A DNA stretch of 64,000 bases from Diospyros lotus (lineage: Eukaryota > Streptophyta > Magnoliopsida > Ericales > Ebenaceae), in assembly GCF_014633365.1 (NCBI RefSeq), contig NC_068344.1, positions 38,376,670 to 38,440,669 of the forward strand. Direction: 5' to 3'. Below are positions 34,079 to 45,177 of the stretch, piece after piece. The position numbers and the translations under genes were made by a program. The first letter of the stretch is position 1; each line of letters starts with the position of its first letter. The notes under the pieces are model-generated. The model had not been told where the DNA came from. It searched no databases and saw nothing but the letters and a program-made list of their open reading frames with translations.

Positions 34079-37000
34079 CTAAGACCATTCTTTGTGGTAT
34101 CTCATACCCCACCTGTCTAGATGGAAATCTAGTTGCTTTTGGTTCATGGCCTTAGTTAGTGGATCTACTGCGTTCTCTGATGTATCTATTCTCTACACAT
34201 TAACATCTCCTTTACTAATGATCTCTCTAATGAGATGGAAGCGTCTTTCAATATGTTTGGACTTTTGGTGAGATCTCGGTTCCTTAGCTTGCGCTATGGC
34301 TCCATTGTTGTCGCAAAACAAGGGCACAATAGACTCAATAGATGGAACCACTCCAAGTTCTGTCACAAACTTCTTAACCCAGACTGCTTCATTTGCAGCA
34401 TTTGATGCTGCAATATACTCGGCTTCCGTAGTAGAATCGACAGTCGTATCCTGTTTGGAACTCTTCCAACTGAATACTCCTCCGTTACAGGTAAACATAT
34501 ATCCAGAGATAGACTTTCTATCATCAACATTTGATTAAAAATCAGAATCTGTGTAACCTTCTACATTAAGTTCTCATTCACCATAAGTGAGGATCAAATC
34601 CTTAGTTTTTTTCAAATACTTAAGGATATTCTTAACGGCAATCCAGTGTTGCTCACCTGGATTAGACTGATATCTGCTTGTAACACTTACAGCATAAGCA
34701 ATATCAGGCCAAGTACATAGCATCGCATACATTAGGCTTCCTATTGTTGAAGCATAAGGAATCCTAGATATGCGTTTTCTTTCTTCTTGTGTCTTAGGGC
34801 ACATATCACGAGAGAGATGGATTCCATGTCTAAAGGGCATCAATCCTCTTTTGGAATCCAACATGTTGAACCTCTTCAACACTCTTTCTATGTACTTATT
34901 TTGAGAGAGTCCTATCAATCTCTTAGTTCTATCTCTATAGATTCGTATGCCGAGAATATAGGTTGCTTCTCCCAAATCTTTCATGGAGAAATTACTTGAC
35001 AACCATACCTTTATTGTTGACAACAATCCTATATCATTCCCAATGAGTAATATATCATCAACATATAAGATCAAAAATGCTATTTCACTCCCATTAACCT
35101 TTTTATAAACACATGGTTCATCAATATTTTTGATGAAATCAAACGATTTGACTTCATCATCAAAACAGATGTTCCAACTTCTGGATGCTTGCTTAAGACC
35201 ATAAATGGATCTCTTAAGCTTACATACCTTCCTTGCGTTATCTTTGGGTGTGAAGCCTTCAGGTTGCTCCATATAGATATCCTGATCTATATAACCATTC
35301 AAGAAGGTTGTCTTCACATCTATTTGCCAAATCTCATAGTCATAATGAGCAGCAATGGCTAGTAAAATTCTAATGGATTTAAGCATGACGATTGGAGAAA
35401 AGGTTTCCTCATAGTCAATTCCTTGCCTTTGACGATAACTTTTTGCCACAAGTCTTGCTTTATAGGTCTCTACCTTTCCATCTAAACCTATCTTTTTCTT
35501 GAAGACCCATTTACATGAAGGATCATGAACGAGGAAACATAGCATGCAACGGAAGCAGTTTAAAATCAAAACCGTTCCTCGTATTGATTAGAATCTAGGA
35601 GACTTACTTTTACGACGGATTATCGGTCGGAATGGGGCGATAGGGGCAGGATGCGCGGTATCTTCTTCTCGTGGTGGAGACGACGGCTGTCCTGCTATCC
35701 TTCGGCTCCTTCGCATCAGAACTTCGAGGCTCTCTTTTCGATCTTCCGAAATATGACTCGAACTCGTGGCCTCCCTTCAGTGAAGAAGAGCAAAAACGAC
35801 CTTGGATGAAAAACAAGCAAAGAGAGATATATATAGGGAGAACCCTAGGGTTAAAACCCTAGTGGGCCAAACCCTAATGGGCCAAGATCATTTAATTAAT
35901 TTTCTAATTGGGTTAGCCCAATTAATTAATTAAAAACCCTAATGAACTATTATTTTATTCTAGCCCAATTAATTATGGACCATTCTGAATAAAATAATTC
36001 TCTCTCAATGTAATTCATCCAACAAGCCAAATGTATTAAAAAATACATGAGTTACATCGAGCTACCCCGGGGACCAAAAGACAAATTATTCACGGCTACT
36101 AAAATGACCAAAATATCCCTACTACCTAGTAGCTATATTTTGTCATTCTAAGTGTTCCAACTATCACCATATGGTAACACTGACCCCACGAATAATTTTG
36201 CATATGCCATGTCTTTGACCTACTAGTGTAATGACGAAAATACCCCTCTGCGTAACACCCATCATTTAGAAAGGAATAATGTACCAACACCTCTCTAAAT
36301 GATTTCTACCATCCTTAGATCACTAGTCCAATAATCCGCGACTACTCGAATGTACTTGCTTATTACTGGGAGCTACCCAGAAGCACACACTCATAAGTCA
36401 CGTTCCCAGGGCCCTGGATTATTTGATTATTCTTGGACAATCACAAGGGGGTGAATCACAGAAACTATCTTGTATTAGTCTGTCTTAGCTAATTAGAAAC
36501 CATACTCCCAACTCAAAAGGATATTGATCTTTGATAGACCTCACCTACAATGAATCTAAGAATATAGCTCTAGGTTCACTAGACCACCAACTAATACTCA
36601 AGTATTAGAGTACTCGTCCACGTAGTAGCAGTGATAGACTAGCTCTATGATAATTAGTACTTTGTCATCAGCTTCTATCACAGGTCCACTCTACGCATTC
36701 CAAATGCGCTTGTACAATTAGAGTAAACGGACTGTTTACTGGCTAAGGCAAGCCATCCTCCATTAGGATCTATTGCACAATGATCTTATCATGATAGAAT
36801 GCCCAGTTCTATCAAAAGATCAAGAGTAATATTTTTCTTGCTTATTAAGTACCCATGATTCATGCCTAACTGTGAAGAACGACCCATCACATGAATCACT
36901 TACTTAATAGCATGGACACTTTTCCAACAATTAAATGCAAATAATATATGTGCCATGAACTGAATAAAAGAAACATCATTACCATAAATTAAACAAAACA

Positions 37001-39503
37001 TGTCTTTAGGGCATACATTTCCAACATTACATCCAATAGGTACTATACCTTCTGGTGGATCTACAAGAGTCCAGACCTAGTTCTCATACATGGAATCCAT
37101 TTTAGATTTCATAGCTTCTAGCTATTTATTTGAGTCGATATTTGATATCGCCTCTTGGTAAGTGGTAGGATCATCTGAGTGATCATTATCACCTACAAGG
37201 AATAACTCTTGTTCATTTAGAAAACCATATCTCTCAAGTTGATGATGTATCCTCTCACTTCTTCTAATGGGAGGTGCAACACTCGGCCCTGCCTCCTCAA
37301 TTGGTACTTGGACATCTCGTGGCATAGTTTCAGGCTCGGCGAACCCTTCACCAAGTTTTCTTTTCCTTTCATTGCCTCTTTCTTGAATAAACTCTTTTTC
37401 AAGAAAAATGGCATTTCTGCTAGCAACTATTTGTTGCAGTTCAGGAATGTAGAACTCATATCCTAAGGAATCCTTAGGATAACCTATGAAACTACCCTTC
37501 AAAGACCGTGTCTCAAGTTTTTCTGATTTAAGCTTTTTCACAAAAGCCGTACATCCCCAAATCTTAACATGTTTAAAACTGGGTTTCCTATCAAACCATA
37601 TCTCATGTGGTATTATAGGAACTGAGGAAGGAACTCTATTTAAGATATATATTGCAGTAAGAAAGGTGTGTCCCCACAGAAACAAAGGTAAGTCTATATA
37701 ACTTAACATACTTCGGACCATATCTAATAAAGTCCAATTCCTCATCTCTGAAACTCCATTCAGTTGAGGCGTTCCTGGTGGGGTCCGTTGTGAAATAATA
37801 CTTGAGATCTTAAGAAAATCTTCAAACTTGTTACTAAGATACTCGCCTCCACGATCTGATCATAAGGCCTTTATCTTTTTACCAGTTTGATTTTCTACTT
37901 TAGCTTCGAAATCTTTGAATATTTCAAAAGATTTAGATTTATGTCTCATAAGATAAACATATCCATATCTAGACATATCATCTGTAAAAGTTATAAAGTA
38001 TTGATATCCTCCTTGGGCTATTACATTAATAGGCCCAGATACATCCGAATGTATAAGTTCTAACAATTCTGTGACCCTTATACCTTGCCCAGTAAAAGGC
38101 AATTTAGTCATCTTACCAAGGATACAAGATTCACAGGTTGTATATGGTTCAGAACCTAATGAGCCTAGAAGCCCATCCCTTTCCAACTTAGTGATTCTGT
38201 TATCCCCTATATGACCCAATCTATGATGCCACAGAATTTTAGAATTTGGATTATCACGTGGTCTCTTATTATTATTTGACACATGCAGATGTTTACCATT
38301 ATCAATAGTCACATTCAAAATGTAAAGACCATTGACAAAATTACTAGTAGCAATCAATTTATTTCTAAAATAAATTTTACAAACATTATTCTTAAAAGAA
38401 AATTCATAATTTTCTTTCACCAATACAGGAATAGAAATAATGTTCTTAAAAGCTTCAGGTACACATACACAATCGTTCAAAACTAAATTATGTTTATGCG
38501 ATAAAAATAAAGAAACAGTGCCAATAGCCATGGCTGCAACTCTTGCCCCGTTTGCCACTTTTAGCACAATCTCATCATCTGCGAGCCTTCTACTTTGTTC
38601 CAGATCCTGTATAGATGCACAAATATGAGTTGTTGCTCCATAATCTAGAATCCATAAAGTAGAAGAATAAGCAATGAAAAAATACTCATGAACTATCATT
38701 ATACCTGTCGTTTCCTTCTTCAAGGAACTAAGGTAATCTTTACAGTTCCTCTTCCAATGCAAATCTTTGCCACAATGGAAACATTTTCCTTTGGCAATAG
38801 TTTTTCCCTTCTTCTTTTGAATCACTTTAGTTGCTTGGGTGGCCTTCTTTTTCCATTTCCCTTTTCTAGTCTTACTAAAAAAGGACACATCCATCACAGT
38901 GCCTGTTTTCATATTGCCTTGGGCTGTTATTAGCATATTCATTAGCTCCGCCGGAGTACACTCAATCTTGTTCATATAGAAGTTTGAAATAAAGCTCCCA
39001 TATGAATCTGGCAAAGACTGAAGAATCACATCTATTTGAAGATATTGATGCATTTGAGCATCTAATTCATTCAGTTTATCCATCCAAGAGATCATTTTGA
39101 GAACATGGTCTCCAACTGATCCTCCATGAGACATCTTTGCTCGAAAGATTGCTTTAGATATCTCATATCTAGCACTACGACTTTGCTCACCATACAACTC
39201 TTGTAAACGAGCAATAATCGAATACGTATTCGGCATCTTATTATGCTGCCGCTGTAACTCTTGACTCATAGTAAGCAAGATGCAACTCTTAGCGACAAGA
39301 TCGTCCTCTTGCCACTTATTGAGTATATCTTGTTCCTCCTGAGTAATGTATTCAGCGGTTGGCTCAGGGATAGGCGCTTCCAAAACATATGTGATTTTCT
39401 CTAAGTTTGTAATCAGTTTTAAATTCAGAAGCCAGTCATTAAAATTTGGTCCAGTTAGCCGGTTCGCGTCAAGAAATTTAGAAAGTGAATTTAGGAAAGC
39501 CAT
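34079..39503 (-). pseudogene. Copia gag-pol polyprotein with six nonsense codons and an LTR insertion
   Basis: One frame runs from the ATG at 39503 to a stop near 34079. Gag begins MAFLNSLSKFLDANRLTGP and has the zinc knuckle CFHCGKDLHWKRNC. Protease reads LDYGATTHIC (D-Y-G where D-S-G is usual). Integrase has LWHHRLGH, HSDVSGP and SDRGGEY. RT has KWVFKKK, QIDVKTTFLNG and LYVDDILLIGND. RNase H has STTEAEYIAASNA and the CDNNGAIAQAK block. Nonsense codons are TGA 37862-37860, TAG 37124-37122, TAG 37079-37077, TGA 34576-34574, TAA 34537-34535 and TAG 34195-34193. No frameshift was found. A solo LTR splits the Cys-Lys pair before KWVF. Confidence 0.92.
35516..37026. mobile_element. Solo LTR nested in Copia RT, 1511 bp, TSD TTACA
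   Basis: Starts TGAAGGATCATGAACGAGG and ends GGGCATACATTTCCAACA, flanked by exact TTACA at 35511-35515 and 37027-37031. Removing it and one duplicate restores the host frame as I-G-C-K-W-V, so the boundaries are firm. On the - strand it starts TGTTGGAAATGTATGCCC, suggesting a Copia-type LTR. No coding sequence was seen inside. Confidence 0.88.
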
Positions 39504-41288
39504 TTGATATATCTGTAGATAATAAATATATTATTAGATATATTGTTTTTTTTCTTAACTATCTGATTTTGGTCTTTAAATCAAACTGTACCTCCCACTA
39601 AGTTTTTTCAAATTCCTTACTCCCAATGAAGGAAAAAATGAACTCACGTTGGTATGAATTCTAATGGGTATTTAGATTCTTATTAAATTTATTACTCCTC
39701 ATATAATAGATTCTTTGAATAATAAATTCAATAAGTGGACAACGCTTGTCCAGTACATCTTATGTACGGCCCAAATATTTTACTTCGGCTCTCAGTCCAA
39801 TGTACCTCACATAATAGTTTCTTGATAATTGAACATAGTTAAATCGTACCATCACACTGACAAGTTTGCACAGTTGAATACCGATTCCCTCACATAATAG
39901 TTTCTTGGGTCTCGATATTTGTTCATCCCCATCTCATCAAATGTTTTAAATAGAAATTAAAACATTTTAATCAATGTGCAACCCCTATGTATCCATAGCC
40001 GATCAACACACGAATGAAAATGCCCAAATTTCTACTGTGATGGAGAGCCCCGATTAGATTGTCTTAACTCTTAAGGTTGAACCGATTACAATTTAATTTT
40101 ACAAATATGGAAGATTTTTTTTTTAATTAATTGGTCTCACTTTTCACGGTGTACCGATTTTTTTGAACACCCCTAATTCATGGGTGCATAAATAAGGAAA
40201 CGCCTATAACTATTACAAGTATAACCCTTTCACATAGGGTCTTCATTTCTTTGATTATTTTGCCATCAACGCCTTCACTCCAAATCGTGTCTTGATTGGT
40301 GTGAATCCCTTACTTTTACAATTTACTATAAACTACTTTTACAATAAAATTAAAAATAATAAATAATTATTTTACAACCGTCATGAAAAAGACAGTTATC
40401 TCCGGCACGCAGGCTGTTAAATAAAATAATCCATACATCCACATCACACATACATCATTCATGTAGTGTCCTAAGTCCATGACCAATACCGAAATACAAC
40501 AAGACATCCACAACATGCTATTAACAATTAAAAGCATATTATAAACAATCATATGATTATTGGACATGGGTATAACAAATTATACCAATGGTTTTTTTTT
40601 TTAATAAAACAATATAAATAAATAAATAGAATAATAAAATTTTAAATTAAATAAATGAAATAAAATAAAATAACAAGTTTTTTTTTATTTTTTTAAAAAA
40701 TTATTTATTTTATTTATATTTATTTATTATTATTTTATTATTTTTATTTATTTATTTATTATATTTATTTATTAAAAAAAATTGTGTTTGCGTGGCAGAC
40801 ACAAGGGAAAAGGGGGGGGGTGGGGACAGCCCGTGTAATGCGCAGGCTGGCCTGGTGCGCAAGCCCCAGCCTGTGTTTTCCGTGCGGTGCTGGGCGTGTG
40901 TGGGGCCCGCCCGCGCCTTGCGCGGGCAGGTGCGACCCCTTGTCACGCCTTGCGTACGCGACTGCGCGCGCCATGCACGCATCCGCGCACTCGCGAGCAC
41001 ATCTGCGCGCAGATGTGCACACCGTGCGTGCGCGCGCTATGCGCTCTGGCAGCCCCCGGGGCACACCCGACACTATCCAGACGTCCCGGAACCATCCCGG
41101 AATAGATTCCAGTGCTTCCAGCTGCGCCAGATCTGATTCCAGCACTGTTGAGTAGTGCCAAATCAGTTCTACGACGATGCTAACATGCAACCCATGCTCG
41201 GATCTCATCCAAAAATCTTTTATTTCTGAAAACACCAATTTTATGTCCAATAATCACATGAATAAAACCATAACACTGAAAAACAATG
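39504..41288 (-). other. Copia 5' leader with AT-rich and GC-rich blocks
   Basis: The untranslated leader lies between the primer-binding site and gag. It includes an AT-rich block (about 40590-40780, TTTATTTATT-like) joined to a GC-rich block (40785-41150) with alternating CGCGCG and TGCGCGCA runs. ORFs on both strands of the GC block are open only because of composition. Confidence 0.6.
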
Positions 41289-41300
41289 GCTCTGATACCA
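41289..41300 (-). other. Primer-binding site of the Copia element
   Basis: Read on the - strand as TGGTATCAGAGC, one base downstream of the 5' LTR end. This is the perfect initiator tRNA-Met primer site of plant LTR retrotransposons. Confidence 0.92.
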
Positions 41301-42933
41301 CTGTTGGGATTACATAGATTTTATCATATGCGCAGTGGAAATTAAAATTTAGTTTGTAGGTATCCTGTTTTTTAGAAATTATGGTTAACTAATTGGAAAC
41401 AAAAACGAAAGGTTACCTCTTTTGATGAAATCCGATTTCACCGTTAGATTTCTCACCGTTTAATCCTCCAAGTGTAGGATGCTGAGTCGATCCACCCGAA
41501 ATCACTTCTATCCAAGAATTTCAAAGAGAATGATAAGTAAAGAAATTTTTCACAAGAATTTCTAACTTACCTCTTTGGATTCAGAACACTTTTTCAAAAT
41601 TCTCTCAACCTAAGTGATTCAAGAAAACTTAAGTCAAGTAAAATGAAGAGATGGAGAGCTTATATATACATTAAATGGGTTGGACTTCTCAAGCCCATTC
41701 CATTTAATGTAATTGGGCCAAGCCCAAATCATTTAAGTTAACTTGAATCCAATAGTGCTATTGGGTTAAGTCTAATGTGCTAGCTAAAGGCCCAACTCAA
41801 TTAATGATTAAACAATTATATTCATAATATAATTATTTAATTATTCTTATTTATCTTATAAATAAATGCACTATTATTAATAATTATAAAATTACTAATT
41901 TATCTATTTACTCCTTGAAAGTGATTTCTTTTGGGTGAGACTTTCTGGGTTCACAAATAAATTGGCAACAAGAATAATCAACAATTAATTCTTGTAAATC
42001 ACGAGTGACATCTAGCAATATATCATGATTACCCAATTTATTGTGAAGCGGGTATTGCGAAGCTTTTACTACGTTATCATGCAATACGGTCCCTCTATCA
42101 TCCTATATCCCGACAAGATATGAGATCATGGTCAGTAGGTCGAATCTCTTAATCTCGTTATATGACCAAATCCAAAATCAATCTTGACTAATTATGACAC
42201 AACCCGTATGGAACAAATTCTATCGTCATATTACCTCGGCCAAGGATTTATCGTCAAGTGATTACTAGATCGCATAAGATATCTTCCTCATAAATCTCGA
42301 GGTGATAGATTCCATGTCTGATGCACACATACCTCATGTATCACTAAATCAAGCCAATAGATACGTATGATTATCCTTCATTAGAACAACCACATAATAT
42401 CGCTGGTATCCTAATCCATCAATACACAGATATCCATGTCATCTCAGGTTTAAGGACTAGTTGCAAAAATCGCAGCTAACATTAAATCATTGACCCGTGA
42501 GAAATAACCCATGTGATTTAATGTTAACAATCTCGTTCAGTGAACTCGTTCTTGTAACGAGCACCCACTCATATTTTTTCTATATCTCATACAGAATGGC
42601 ACGAGACTTACCAACCTTATCTTTCAGTATCTCATACTGAATAAGGAAGAAGATGATGTACTGGCCTTTACGAGTTGCAATTATCCAAATTAGGAATTCT
42701 CTGACCAGGAACATGTTTATAGTATAACGAACTGTGTATTATCCGTAACTCGTATTCTTAACGCTTAAGAATGGTATCCACCCCTTATTATACTAATGGA
42801 TGCATGTTTTATAATTTAAACTATATTGTAATTTAAATAAAATATAAATTTGTAATTTAAATAATATTTAAAGAATTACAAGATCGAGTCCCTTTGTGTC
42901 ATTAGAATTGATCTTTATGGCTCATATCTAACA

Positions 42934-44389
42934 ATAGGGCATTTCGAAGTATAATAATTTATATACGACAAAATGATCAAATAGGGTAGATGGTATAATA
43001 ATTTTGAAGTCTTTTGTCCATATTTACACGCAGGTGGATGCGAATTTCCATTGAAGTTTAATTGGATAGGTAGAAATCCTTGCTGGTGGTGGATTGAATT
43101 TATAGAGTTTGAAGAAGTGTCACGGCATGTATGCAGAAGAAAATTATTATAAAATCAATATTTTTTTTTTTTTTGAGGTTAGTATTTTTGTAAGAGAGCT
43201 ATATGTCAGGGACCAACTGAAAGCAACATTTATTTCCCTGTCATCAATTTTCACGTGACTTAGGTTCAGGATGTATATGTACTGTTTATGTATTATGCTT
43301 TTTTTTTTCCCCCCTTGTCTGATTGTCCAAGAAATGGATAGTAATTATTCTTCCAATGTTGCCTATGATCCTACCGATATACTGTTCAAAATTTGAATTT
43401 ATTACATTACTGTGTAAAACGTGTATTGGTAAATTATATGTAAAATAGTTAATTAGTACATCAATGTGTATAACGTGTACGATAGTTCTATATATATACA
43501 AAATAAATATAAAATAATTATAGGATGGTCCAACGTACATTAATTTATGTAGAACAAAATAATCAAATGGCTAGAGTTTCTTGAGTTGCAAAATAAATTT
43601 ACAAGGTTTAGTTTGAGCTAGACTGGGCTTGAGATGGTTTAACACCTGTTAACAATTTAAAGTTCACCTTATTGAGGTTCAATTATTTGTCTTCATATTT
43701 TACTCTTTTTACCCCTTTTTCTAATGAAGAAAATAGATCCACCAAAGGAAGGAAGAAATTTTCAAGGAAGGAAAGGATAAAGTTGATCAACAATTTAATA
43801 AATGTTTAGCTGGATTTTTCTTTATGTATATATATATATATATAGATATTTTTTGTAATTGAATACAAGATTAGATATTTCAAAATTCTCGATTTAGATA
43901 AACAAGTCTCAATAATCAGAATACATTTAAAATCATAACAATGACTTTTATCTACTAATCAGAGATTATTTATTTATTTATTTAAATAAAAATTCTATGA
44001 TTCTACTCATCATCCTTCTACTCATTTGTTAGAAATTCTATCTTTTTATGCATTAATCAACATACGTCGGATCATTACGATAAAATCATTTTGTTTGGCT
44101 GTCATTATTTTTGTAAGCTAGTTATACATCTAGAACATGTGAAAATTGTATGATCCTGTTTATAGATATGATTTAGTTTCCCTCTATCATTTTACATATA
44201 AGAGAAAATAATTATATGGGGTGTGTGGTCTAACATGTACAATAAATTTCTAATTGATGAGATTCTATATGTTATCTATCTGTAAATTTGCACGCAGATG
44301 GTTCAATATTAAGATAAGGATGCCAAGTAATTGAACAACTCAGTAATCAACCTAGTAACTCTTATAGAAATTGTCAGAATTAATTACCA
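42934..44389 (+). repeat. Unit R copy 1, right piece
   Basis: Starts at the second Copia TSD and matches about 50356-51800 through landmarks such as ACGACAAAATGATCAAATAG, TTCACGTGACTTAGGTTCA and ACTTTTATCTACT. It also matches 53125-54400. It is cut at 44389 where a fragment of LTR family 1 begins. A TTTATAGAG at about 43097 corresponds to the TATA region of the Kunitz gene in copy 3. Confidence 0.85.
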
Positions 44390-44781
44390 TCAACCCCAGA
44401 CTCTTGATTTTCTCGATAAATTTGATTTCATCCCTACGCTTGCACGGGACCTTTTCTTCATCTGAAAACACTTTAGGGTTGCCTCACTCACAAAACTGAA
44501 CCACCCCTAGAGTCCCCTCAGCTTCCCAGAAGCCCCCTACGACCATTCAATTTTTTTAGCCCAAATCATAGCTGTATTTTAGCTGAACCGAAAATAGTCT
44601 CAATTCTATTTTTTTTTTTAAAACCATAAATCCTATTTCGGAACGCTCGTCAATACCATATCAATGTCCTCAGACATATACGTTCTAGAGCATTCCCTGT
44701 AGTCGATTCGGTACTGATAATTTCACCTATGACCTAAGTTAAAATTACTCTTGAACCCTTTTGAAAATTTAGAATATTACA
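44390..44781 (+). mobile_element. 3' fragment of LTR family 1
   Basis: Ends TTAGAATATTACA and carries the AAAACCATAAATCCTATTTC and CATTCCCTGTAGTCGATTCG stretches that match the 3' end of the solo LTR at 3987-6689. The 5' part is missing. Confidence 0.65.
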
Positions 44782-45177
44782 ACTAGGCCACGATGAGCGA
44801 GCTAATGTTGAGGATTTCCTTTGGAGTTTGATAGAGGATTTAGAAGTATTTATGTCGTTCCCTTGGGGAATGTATACCTATAGTCAGGGTCTACATTATC
44901 TTCGTTTGTTAACCAACGATAGGAAGATAAGTGGTCAGGTTGGGAAGAAAATAAACCTGCATGGTTTTGTTTAGACGTTTAAGGTACAATCAATAATTGA
45001 TTGGTGTATACTAATTGAACGTTTGGTTTGGTTTGGTTTTGTTATGTCATGGATCGAGAGTAAGTGGGCTATAAGACTACCCAACCCAGTCACGATTCTT
45101 AGGTTCATGAAGTGGTTATCTAAAAATGTACAAAACAAATAAATTACACTAAATGCCTTATGAATGTAAGTTTATAA

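Larger units (their letters stand above)
32431..42933 (-). mobile_element. Complete Ty1/Copia retrotransposon, 10.5 kb, TSD ATAGG
   Basis: Two long direct repeats, 32431-34064 (3' LTR, 1634 bases) and 41302-42933 (5' LTR, 1632 bases), both start TGTTGGGATTACATAGAT. They end TTTGACA and TCTAACA. Exact duplications ATAGG flank the element (32426-32430, 42934-42938). A primer-binding site, a gag-pol reading on the - strand and a polypurine tract (GTGGGAGAT beside 34065) are present. The LTRs differ by scattered, mostly transitional changes, so the insertion is not brand new. Part of the length is a nested 1511-base solo LTR plus its TSD. The domain order (integrase before RT) establishes Copia. 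The sublineage is not assigned. Confidence 0.95.

Noticed and set aside
40765..41250. Long ORFs on both strands in the GC-rich Copia leader
   Set aside because: Open because of base composition. Overlapping frames are open together and there is no domain signal.
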